Notes under the pieces: generated by a model
The model's database searches: none
What the model was told of the DNA's origin: nothing
Seen by the model: the letters and a program-made list of their open reading frames with translations, nothing else
Made by a program: the position numbers and the translations under genes
Shown: positions 53,921 to 62,834 of the stretch, in pieces
Position numbering within the stretch: the first letter of the stretch is position 1
Layout: every line of letters starts with the position of its first letter
Assembly: GCA_024867545.1 (NCBI GenBank)
Contig: JANFNE010000071.1
Location: 62,001-126,000 of the forward strand
Origin: Phytopythium helicoides
Lineage: Eukaryota; Oomycota; Peronosporomycetes; Pythiales; Pythiaceae
Direction: 5' to 3'
DNA: 64,000 nt

Positions 53921-54621
53921 TGGCAGATGCTGTGCATGCAAAGTTCAAGGAGTCAGCAAATCGGACACGAACGAGATGGGACCCCATCTTGCAGGACACA
54001 GTCGCGTAAACGTGACTACATCACTCAGTATATCATTACGTTGTTACACTGTACAGTATGAGCCGGAACTCCTTTGCAGACGGATGCACAGCTCACTATC
54101 ATCGAGTTACTCTATGACATGCTCACGGTATCCAAATTGAACTGAATTGCAGAGCTCGAATCAGCTCTTCACTCAGGACTCAGGATTCACTCAGGATGTG
54201 CTACGTTGGTCATTGCATTTCCCAGTCAGTGAAGCTGGATGGCAGCTCCCAACGGCTCTGATCCACTCGCCAGAGTACCACAGCAACGACAGCAGAGATG
54301 ATGGATTTTTCGTTTGCTACCAACTTCAATCCTCTCAAGCTCTCGAACAGCAGAATCAAATCCTCCAGGCAATTCGCTGTTCGCGTGTCTGCACCGAGTC
54401 TCATGGTGATGGTATCCTCCCATAATTTCCGTTAGCGCCAAGGAAGGGAAGATGCATCCCGATGTGCACAGCTTGCTGCTTGTCGTCGCCTCGACAAAAG
54501 TGTAAGGCATTGTCAACGAGCAGGAGTCGCCGCAGCATCAATGGTCACATCGGTTTTCATTCCGCAATTTGCCATCGCGAATACAAGTCAAGTTTCTCAC
54601 TCTCTCACCAGCTAACGCACC
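53921..54621. other. Gap upstream of GH12-C
   Basis: About 700 bases with no gene. The Inr/FPR-like site of GH12-C lies at its end. ACTGTACAGTATG at about 54049 has a TACAGTA motif. Confidence 0.5.
54557..54570 (+). promoter_or_regulatory. Oomycete Inr/FPR core promoter of GH12-C
   Basis: TCATTCCGCAATTT is a full match to TCATTYYNCAWTTT, 52-65 bases upstream of the ATG at 54622. Confidence 0.6.
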
Positions 54622-55352
54622 ATGAAGGGCATCTTCGCTGCTGTCCTCGCCGCCTTCGCCGTCACGGCCACCTCGGCTGCCGACTACTGCGGCCAGTGGG
54701 ACAACAAGACCTCGGGCAAGTACATCGTCTACAACAACCTCTGGAACATGAAGAACGCAACTTCCGGTAGCCAGTGCACGGGCATCGACAGCACCAGTCC
54801 CCTCCGGCAACACCGATTGCATGGCACACATCCTACTCGTGGGCCGGCAAGCCTGAACAAGTTAAGTCGTACGCCAACTCGGCGCTGATCTTCTCCCCGG
54901 CCCAGGTTTCGGCTATTTCATCCATTCCGACTTCAGCCACGTACACGTACACGGCGTCGGGGAAGCCGATTGCTGACGTCGCCTACGACCTCTTCACGAG
55001 CTCGACCCCGAATGGAAACAAGGAATACGAGATCATGATTTGGCTGGCTGCCCTGAATGGCGCCGGTCCGATCTCGAGCACTGGCAAGTCGATCGGCTCG
55101 GTCACGATCGGCGGTGTGCTCTTCAATGTATACAAGGGCCCCAACGGCAGCATGATGGTGTACTCGTTCGTGGCGAGCAAGACGACGACGTCCTTCTCGA
55201 CGGACCTCAAGCAGTTCTTCAACTACCTGGTGAGCAAGCAGGGCTTCCCGTCCTCGCAGTACCTCTTCAAGCTCGAGTTCGGCACGGAGCCGTTTGTGGC
55301 GTCGAATGCCAAGCTCACTGTGTCACAGTACTCGGCCAAGGTCGTGGTCTAA
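54622..55352 (+). CDS. Secreted GH12 xyloglucan-type endoglucanase (GH12-C), frameshifted
   Basis: The frame begins [29 protein letters not shown], a signal peptide and GH12 N-terminus. It breaks at 54797-54814: two extra bases (a C near 54799 and a G near 54813) around [11 protein letters not shown] move the frame. The remainder is intact to the stop: [20 protein letters not shown], the nucleophile in [17 protein letters not shown] and the acid/base in FGTEPF. Without the two bases the protein would have about 242 residues. The 5' part resembles GH12-E and the 3' part GH12-D, so it may be a mosaic. Predicted secreted glucanase; if the indels are real it is a pseudogene. Confidence 0.82.
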
Positions 55353-55494
55353 GGACAACGAAGACGGCAAACCGTGCAAGATTGACTCGTACAATCAAAC
55401 TTTGGTGAGCACGATAATCAGTTCAGTTAGGTAAACGCCTAAATGAATGCAAATGATGCAGAATGGATTTGGAATCCAGTTGGGGCTCGTTGCC

Positions 55495-57474
55495 TTACCC
55501 AATGTCCGGGTACGATATGCGTCCATTCCATTGCCGACTAAAGGACCAAAGAGCGTTGTAAGTTAGGCGGCGCATCCCGACCACCTTTGCGTCCTCGATA
55601 TCCACAACTGTAATCGAGAGGTTGATGGTCGATGCCACTCGGGAGGGCAGTACTCTCATGACCATCACCACGTACAGGTCCTTGGCACGAATGAGTGCAT
55701 TACATCCGCCACCAAGCGCCACGTAGCCTTCGTCGCGCACAGCTTTCGCACACGTCATGTACTCGACCTTTTCATCTTCTTTGATTGCCTTTACCGTACT
55801 TGGAGAGCTTGTAGAACTGGATACAAGAGTATTGTAGTAATAGTAGTCGGTCAACGCACCTCCGCATGCCAAAGTCTCGAATGTTGTTTGTGGCTTCGCG
55901 TCACCGGCAGTCCTTCCTGGGTGCCGATACTCGGATTGATTGCGCCTCCACTGAATAAGCTGAATGATACCATAGGCAAATGGATGGGCCGCTAAGACGC
56001 CCAGGCACACATAGTGCTGGAATAACATCAGGACTGGGACGTTGCATTCACTTGCGCCGAGTGGGCAGGTAGACGAGTTCTTGAGAATGTAGCGATCAGG
56101 ATCTTTCACCATCAAGGACCACACGAAGACGGCAAGCGAGCCAAGCATCCACAAGATGCGACTGAAGTAGTACGAGTCGTTGTTGGACATTTTTGGCCAC
56201 AGCGAGACTGCCGAGCGAACGTCTAGCTGGTGCAGAATGATATAGCCAAGAGCAGCCGAGTATGCGACCTTGAGGTTGTAGATCTTGGGAACGCTCATGA
56301 CATTGGCAAGATACGATATGGAGAAAATCTGGTAGTACAGAACGTAGATGAGCTGGACAGATATCACGAAAAACGTTGGCAGTCGCAGAATTTGGTGCAT
56401 GCAATGATAGGTGTCCATAATAGAGTTCTTCATGGCTACAATCACAAGGAAGACCAACAGAGCGAGGGCTTGCGCAGCAACAGCAAACGTGAACTGAAGA
56501 CGAGGGAGCGTGACGTCTGCACCGGTAACTCGATAGTTGGTAACATAAGCGTACGGGCAATCCGGGTACGGCGCTATAATCTCTAGCTTGTCCGCTATTG
56601 TAGCGACAAATCCTTTTTGAGATATGATAGCGTCATAGCTCTGCAGCTTTTTTAAAGGCAGTGTTACTCCTTCGCGAGTAGATTGTTTTCCCTCGACGTA
56701 AAACTGTCGTGTGAGAACAGAGGGAGGAAGCCCCATGATATCAAACCAATGGTTCACAGGATCACCAGCCACACGTTGGAAATCCCCAGAAATCTCTCGA
56801 ATATCGGACAAATCCGAGTTGATGACAACCTTTGGTCCGGTCGCACACGTGGGTGCAGATTTGAGCCCTACGAAACCAATCTCTCGATATCCTTCATTCC
56901 AGGCACCGGTAGAAACAAGCGTGCCGACGTCCATAGGCGTTGCAATCATCATGACGACATGAATACTCACAAACTCGGAGCCGTTGCGACAAAGTCCATA
57001 CGGAGCAACGCGACCATCGTGTCCTGTCATTAGAATGCACTCAGGCGCACCTTGAGTAGTTGTGTCTAGCACGGAGCAAACTCCTGATGGATACGTTGAC
57101 AAATCGAGATGTGGGAATCCGATAAAGGTCGTATCTCCCGGCTGAGGGTACCACGACGTTGCTGGCTCCATAGTGTTCACTTTCGTCATGAGTGCATCAA
57201 AGAATCCTGTACCCATGAGGTATGCCTTGGCATACGACGCATTCTTTCGCACGATCATGTCATCGCTATTCGACAAATGCTCTGCATCAATTGACGGTTC
57301 AAACAGAGGCGACGACGTGATCCCGAGAGCGAGGAACAGAAGGAAAATCCCGATTACTGCTTGTGGCCGCGTTGCTTCTACTAATGCAGATGCTCGAGAG
57401 CTATTTCCCGTGCTTTTAGTCGGAGAAGACTCGCGCATCTGCATAACTTTTGCCATCAACTCGCCCCTCTTCAT
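55495..57474 (-). CDS. Uncharacterised polytopic membrane protein, copy 3
   Basis: A single-exon 659-residue protein, intact, starting MKRGELMAKVMQMRESSPTK. First hydrophobic segment IGIFLLFLALGITSSPLF (about 37-55), large region with N-x-S/T sites, KKLQSYDAIISQKGFV, then segments FAVAAQALALLVFLVIVAM, FVISVQLIYVLYYQIFSI, YSAALGYIILHQLDV, ILWMLGSLAVFVWSLMV and YVCLGVLAAHPFAYGIIQL. It ends RQWNGRISYPDIG. It shows the same conserved elements as the other two: CAKAVRDEGYVALGGGCNALIRAKDLYVVMVMRVLP (in part). It faces GH12-C tail to tail (142 bases apart). Function unknown. Confidence 0.87.
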   Translation of the reverse strand: MKRGELMAKVMQMRESSPTKSTGNSSRASALVEATRPQAVIGIFLLFLALGITSSPLFEPSIDAEHLSNSDDMIVRKNASYAKAYLMGTGFFDALMTKVNTMEPATSWYPQPGDTTFIGFPHLDLSTYPSGVCSVLDTTTQGAPECILMTGHDGRVAPYGLCRNGSEFVSIHVVMMIATPMDVGTLVSTGAWNEGYREIGFVGLKSAPTCATGPKVVINSDLSDIREISGDFQRVAGDPVNHWFDIMGLPPSVLTRQFYVEGKQSTREGVTLPLKKLQSYDAIISQKGFVATIADKLEIIAPYPDCPYAYVTNYRVTGADVTLPRLQFTFAVAAQALALLVFLVIVAMKNSIMDTYHCMHQILRLPTFFVISVQLIYVLYYQIFSISYLANVMSVPKIYNLKVAYSAALGYIILHQLDVRSAVSLWPKMSNNDSYYFSRILWMLGSLAVFVWSLMVKDPDRYILKNSSTCPLGASECNVPVLMLFQHYVCLGVLAAHPFAYGIIQLIQWRRNQSEYRHPGRTAGDAKPQTTFETLACGGALTDYYYYNTLVSSSTSSPSTVKAIKEDEKVEYMTCAKAVRDEGYVALGGGCNALIRAKDLYVVMVMRVLPSRVASTINLSITVVDIEDAKVVGMRRLTYNALWSFSRQWNGRISYPDIG

Positions 57475-58300
57475 GTCTACAGCTGGTGCGCTTTGTTTGC
57501 AATCGCGCTCGTTTCAACTTTGAAAGTGGGTTGTCAGCAATAACCCACGGAAAGGAGATCTGCGAGTGAGCAAACGGCCACAGCAAGGCAGTTCGTGGTT
57601 TTACCCACAAAACAGTGGGCATGCGATCTTGCAAATGCTAAATCAAGCTCAATGTCATTTGTAGCCAAACAAGCACGGTGACGATCCCATCACCACCACT
57701 GAGCAGCAAAAGAAAATCTCGAAACCGAGCAAGTCCGACACGAATACCTCACGGAGCACCAGTTTTAGTTGGACTGTTTCGTGTTGTTCAGTGATCTGTC
57801 CGGTGAGCACTATTGATAGTGATTCCAACACATCTTTTCATCATTCGATTCGGTGAGAAGAAAGCCTGTACGCGCGTGCCCACAAACCCAGTGTGAACGG
57901 TCGATTCAAGGATGTTGATGCATAGGATGCTGCCGCTTCCTGTCCATGCACTCAACCACGACGAGTCGACGATGGGACTAATTAATCTCCACACCAATTG
58001 TTGAATTTGCTCTCCCCGCCCATCTGTAGATCGACGTGTGCAGCAGCCACGCTTTGTATACGGCACAAGTATGCTCGAGTCCCGTTCGTCGTTACCAGCT
58101 TGCAATCAGGGGTGCACCTGCGAGCGGACGAGCAAGATTTCGTTTCTGCTGTCCGAGTGGTCTCCCCATCGGGATCATCGCTCCGCATCTCCAATCCCCT
58201 CAACAAGATCCTCCAGACTCGAGCGTCGGCCTCACAGTCTCTCATTCATCGATTTTCCTCGCTCAGCTCAGACCCCAGCTACTTCCACTTCTCCAGCACC
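57475..58300. other. Divergent gap between membrane-protein copy 3 and GH12-D
   Basis: About 826 bases with two promoters. The frame of GH12-D stays open upstream to 57998, but this part shows no signal or family likeness. The Inr-like site of GH12-D is at 58241-58256. Confidence 0.5.
58241..58256 (+). promoter_or_regulatory. Oomycete Inr/FPR-like element of GH12-D
   Basis: CTCATTCATCGATTTT is near the consensus TCATTYYNCAWTTT (two differences), 44-60 bases before the ATG at 58301. Confidence 0.45.
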
Positions 58301-59029
58301 ATGAAGGGTTTCTTCGCCGCTGTCCTCGCCGCCGTTGCTGTGACGGCCGCCTCCGCCGCTGACTACTGCGGTCAGTGGGACCTCCAGAAGGCCGGCAAAT
58401 ACATCGTGTACAACAACAAGTGGAACATGAACGCCGCGACGTCGGGCAACCAGTGCACGGGCGTGGACAGCGTCAGCCCGTCGGGAAACACGCTCGCCTG
58501 GCACACGACGTCTACGTGGGCTGGCGGCGCCAACCAGGTCAAGTCTTACGCGAATGCTGCCCTCGTGTTCAGCCCGGCCAAGGTGTCGGCCATCTCGTCG
58601 ATCCCGTCGGTTGCTAAGTACACGTATACGGCGTCGGGGAAGCCTGTGGCTGATGTCGCCTACGACCTCTTTACGAGCTCGACCGCCAAGGGCGAGAAGG
58701 AGTACGAGATCATGATTTGGCTGGCTGCCCTGAATGGCGCCGGTCCGATCTCGAGTACTGGCAAGTCGATCGGCTCAGTCACCATTGGCGGCGTGCTCTT
58801 CAACGTGTACAAGGGCCCTAACGGAAGCATGACGGTGTACTCGTTCGTTGCGAGCAAGACGACGACGTCCTTCTCGACGGACCTCAAGCAGTTTTTCAAC
58901 TACCTGGTGAGCAAGCAGAGCTTCCCGTCCTCGCAGTACCTCATCAAGCTCGAGTTCGGCACGGAGCCGTTCGTGGTCTCGAACGCCAAGCTGGCCGTGT
59001 CGCAGTACTCGGCCAAGGTCGTCGTGTAA
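58301..59029 (+). CDS. Secreted GH12 xyloglucan-type endoglucanase (GH12-D)
   Basis: A complete 242-residue protein from [19 protein letters not shown]. The frame is open upstream, but the signal peptide and paralogues start here. N-terminal [19 protein letters not shown]; nucleophile E136 in KEYEIMIW and acid/base E222 in EFGTEPF, the same numbering as Phytophthora XEG1. Ends SQYSAKVVV. Known family role: cleavage of xyloglucan and beta-glucan in the apoplast, and an elicitor of plant immunity. It is the intact member of this four-gene cluster and the best candidate for active enzyme here. Orientation same as C, E and F. Confidence 0.95.
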   Translation: MKGFFAAVLAAVAVTAASAADYCGQWDLQKAGKYIVYNNKWNMNAATSGNQCTGVDSVSPSGNTLAWHTTSTWAGGANQVKSYANAALVFSPAKVSAISSIPSVAKYTYTASGKPVADVAYDLFTSSTAKGEKEYEIMIWLAALNGAGPISSTGKSIGSVTIGGVLFNVYKGPNGSMTVYSFVASKTTTSFSTDLKQFFNYLVSKQSFPSSQYLIKLEFGTEPFVVSNAKLAVSQYSAKVVV

Positions 59030-59883
59030 ACGCGCTCTCAGCCTCTTCAACGCTAGCAAAGCTGCGTTACTTCTTAGGTGTAAATGAATGAAAGAGTCCC
59101 ATGAAATGTGCATTCACGTCGCCGCATCGTGAAACCCACAGGTACATGTACGGACTTTAATCATACTCCCGTACGTCAAGCTTGACGACGCTGTGAGGAT
59201 CCACAGCGATCAGCAAGGTCTCATGCCGGACTCATCGCTCAGGGTCGGATCGTTGACCTGATCATTCACCGCCGAGGGCCGTCGTTGGGCGCTAATCACC
59301 AACAGCTTGGTCACATACTCGCTCCAAGATCCGCGTAAAGGAGAGATCACGTCGGGGCGCTTTACGCCAGTCGCTCCTCGGCTCTGCGCTCCCATCAGGT
59401 ATCTGGAAACCGGCTGCGCGTTCGAACACCAGAGGTGGCGTGAACGAATAAATACCTCTATTAATATATAAACTAGTAACTGAGTAGGTTACCTTTGAAT
59501 TATAGATACTATTAGACTCCATGGATAGATATGATGGCACTAATGATTCATATACATATAAGCTTAATTCAGAAAAGAACTGTGAGCTGAATGGATTCAG
59601 CAGATCCACCTGTGCATCTCGAACACAAAAATGCGGTCGTCGCGTCGGGCAGCTAGGTTAGCTCACGCTGCAATGTGAGACCGGTGCGAACAGCAACCGC
59701 TCCTTGCGGCAGCTCCTCTGCCTTCGGCATGGAGATTCCCAGCTGAGACCGCTCCCTGTACAACATGGCCGCGCACCGTACACCACGATGCAATTGTCGA
59801 GTGTCGGGTGGGATCCCTGTGAGCGAGGGCGTCTTCGCTTTGCGGCCTGCCTCATTCTCCAACTAGCGTCCGCACCAGCAACC
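59030..59883. other. Gap between GH12-D and GH12-E
   Basis: About 850 bases. AT-rich at 59445-59570. No gene. The Inr-like element of GH12-E is near 59851. Confidence 0.5.
59851..59864 (+). promoter_or_regulatory. Oomycete Inr-like element of GH12-E
   Basis: CTCATTCTCCAACT fits the Inr half (TCATTYY) and CA of the FPR half of the oomycete core promoter; 20-33 bases before the ATG. Confidence 0.4.
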
Positions 59884-60610
59884 ATGAAGGGCCTCTTCGC
59901 TGCTTTCCTCGCCGCCATCGCCGTCACGGCCGCCTCGGCCGCCGACTACTGCGGCCAGTGGGACAACAAGACCTCGGGCAAGTACATTGTCTACAACAAC
60001 CTCTGGGGCAAGGCGCAGGCCACCTCAGGCAGCCAGTGCACGGGCATTGACAGCATCAGCTCGTCGGGCACCACCATCGCCTGGCACACGTCCTACTCGT
60101 GGGCGGGCGGCGCCGGCCAGGTCAAGTCGTACGCCAACGCGGCGCTCGTCTTCACGCCCAAGAAGATCTCGGCCATCTCGTCGATCCCCACGACGACCAA
60201 GTACTCGTACACGCTCACGGGCAAGCCGGTGGCTGATGTTGCCTACGACCTCTTCACAAGCTCCACGCCCACGGGCTCGGAGGAGTACGAGGTCATGATC
60301 TGGCTGGCTGCGCTCAACGGCGCTGGCCCCATCTCGAGCACGGGCAAGCCCATCGGCTCGACGACCATCGGCGGTGTGCTCTTCAACGTCTACAAGGGTC
60401 CCAACGGCCAGATGACGGTCTACTCGTTCGTCGCCCACAAGTCGACCTTCTCCGTTCTCGACGGACCTCAAGCAGTTCTACACGTACCTCATCAAGAACC
60501 AGGGCTTCCCGTCCTCGCAGTACCTCAAGACGGTCGAGTTCGGCACGGAGCCGTTCTCGGGCTCGAACATCAAGATGTCCGTCTCGCAGTACTCGGTCGC
60601 CGTCAACTAA
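59884..60610 (+). CDS. Secreted GH12 xyloglucan-type endoglucanase (GH12-E), frameshifted
   Basis: From [23 protein letters not shown] the frame is intact through the nucleophile in [17 protein letters not shown] up to FVAHKST, then breaks at about 60447-60456, where the DNA has one extra base relative to paralogues. After the break a second frame carries the expected end with the acid/base Glu in EFGTEPF and stop at 60608-60610. Length without the extra base would be about 241 residues. The final 50 residues are therefore out of frame in the sequence given. It shares [19 protein letters not shown] with GH12-C. Secreted glucanase or recent pseudogene. Confidence 0.82.
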
Positions 60611-61215
60611 AGCTCTCGTGGCGTTCCCAACATCGTGGTGACAGCGTAGCAGCAGTTCATCTGCGTCTAGATGTAAAGTTAAACATCGTCGCGTGTGTCT
60701 TAGACGTTTGCATGTCGCGGTGACAATGGTCCAATCGATCAGACTTCAGATTCATCATTTGGTGCCGTAGAGGAGTTTGGATAGCATGGATGTCACGTGT
60801 CGGCGGCGCGATCGAGCCCATGGACGCGCGCAGGTCACCAGTTTCGGCGTTTCCGCCTGCCGTGGCCAGGCACTGACTCCGGCCCGATCGCCTCGTGTGC
60901 CTTCAGCTCCTAGTGACCGCACATGTACCGATCTTGAGACGGACCGGAACCGCATGGAGACGAGGAACGGTGGTCATCTCATACAATCGCCAAGACACTG
61001 AGACGGTGAGATCGAACGACGAGGACTGCGAGGTTCCTCCCCGATCCTCTGGCTAGCAACAGGCACTCTCTAGAGCCACTGCGGCGCTGCCGTGCACACT
61101 GCAAGTGCTGTACCATGTGCTGCCAAGGCAGCCTCGACTCACTGCGGACGCCTGCTCGGTCTTGTCAAGCTGGTCACTTTTCAATTTGCTCTCGAGTGCC
61201 ACCAACACCAGCACC
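60611..61215. other. Gap between GH12-E and GH12-F
   Basis: About 605 bases, no gene. The Inr/FPR-like site of GH12-F is at 61174-61187. Confidence 0.5.
61174..61187 (+). promoter_or_regulatory. Oomycete Inr/FPR-like element of GH12-F
   Basis: TCACTTTTCAATTT differs from TCATTYYNCAWTTT at one position; 29-42 bases upstream of the ATG. Confidence 0.5.
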
Positions 61216-61944
61216 ATGAAGGCTTTCCTTGTCGCCGCTGTTGCTGCCATCGCCACGTCGGCCGCCACTGCCACCGACTTCTGCGACCAGTGGGGATCGG
61301 CCACGTCCTGGCAACTTCATCGTGTACAACGACCTGTGGGGCGAGTCGTACGCCACCTCGGGCAGCCAGTGCACGGGCGTGGACAGCTCGAGCGGCAACA
61401 CGATCGCTTGGCACACTTCCTACTCGTGGGCTGGTGCGTCGACGCAGGTCAAGTCGTACGCTAACGCGGCGCTGCAGTTCACGCCCAAGAAGCTGTCGGC
61501 CATCACGTCCATCCCGACAACCGTCAAGTACACGTACACTTGGCCCTCGGGCAAGAAGCCCGTGGCCGACGTGTCCTGGGACCTGTTCACGAGCTCCACG
61601 GCGACAGGGCGACAACCAGTACGAGATCATGATCTGGCTGGCTGCGCTCAACGGTGCCTGGTCCCATCTCGAGCACGGGCAGCGCCATCGCGACCGTGAC
61701 GGTAGGCGGCGTGTCCTTCAAGCTGTACAAGGGTCCAAACGGCGACACGACCGTGTACTCGTTCGTGGCGCACAAGACGACCACGAGCTTCTCGGCCGAC
61801 CTCAAGACGTTCCTGACGTACCTCGTCAACAACGAGGGACTGCCCAGCTCGCAGTACCTCAAGACGCTCGAGTTCGGCACCGAGCCATTCACGGGCACCG
61901 ACGTCGTCATGAAGGTGTCCTCCTACACGGTCCAGGTTGAGTAG
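61216..61944 (+). CDS. Secreted GH12 xyloglucan-type endoglucanase (GH12-F), three frameshifts
   Basis: Begins [26 protein letters not shown] with a signal peptide. Three one-base gains at about 61306, 61608 and 61662 each shift the frame; together they bring it back, so start and stop are in the same frame and the length is normal for the family (about 241 residues without the extra bases). All GH12 blocks survive: [39 protein letters not shown], nucleophile in [14 protein letters not shown] and acid/base in EFGTEPF. It has a CDQW instead of CGQW at the N-terminus. It is the most diverged of the downstream cluster. Confidence 0.8.
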
Positions 61945-62834
61945 AGTAGCCCAATTGGGCTGTCATGATCGTGCAGTCCTTCAACGTGATGAGTGTAAAC
62001 GCTTCAATAGATGGTGTCGTACGGTATTGTCCCGATGTCTTGGTTGTGACCTCCATCCACCCTCGCCACGCTTCGAACCAGCACCTCGACGTCATTACGC
62101 ATGTCGCCGCGACGGGAAGCCCGAGCCTCTTCGGTGCCCGTCGATGTGGGAGCACAACTTGAAGCTGATGAGCCAGTGTCTTCCCGCGGGGCAAACCAAA
62201 CGCAAGCCATCCGCCTCGTCGTGACTGCACTCGTTGAACCCTCGAGTCATGTCAGAGCACTAATGCGTCAGTGTATCAGCTTGAGGGTCCATCGTTCGTT
62301 GTCGCCTGCAATGAGACGGCTACAAGTCCATTGGCTCCTTGCTTGGCGCTTTTTTTCCAGCGATGTCAGCACCTCATGAGTGGCATCGAGATCGGACTCA
62401 AGCGTAGAAGTTTTTCTCTCTGCTGCGATGACCAAGAAGGCGTACGGAGCGTGGGCTCCACGGAGTAAACAGCCTGGCGAATCTCGTTTGCGGCAGGTGA
62501 CGCATGAAGACGCTCTTCTACCCAGTGCCACCGAGGAAAAAAGCTGTCATCGGGGGGAAGCCGGGCCGGGTGGTCCACATCTGCTATCAAATCTCACAGT
62601 GCATCATCCAAGCTCTTCCGTATGTCCCAATCGTCCACATCATTCAATAATTACAGTCGACCACCATTTCCCAGAGGGTTGTAGCTGCTCGCAAAGTGGG
62701 ATCCCTCGGGTGCGCCCGGTCCGACCAGGCAGGCGCCGGCCGATGTGCTCGCCTCCATGGCCGCCGCTGGCTGCCCGCTGCGAGATCTGCCGCTGCCAGT
62801 CTGCAGCTCGCCTCGCAGGCGACGCACAGCCGCC
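61945..62834. other. Gap upstream of START/FYVE-like 8
   Basis: About 890 bases. TACGGTA occurs near 62021. No gene seen. Confidence 0.45.
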
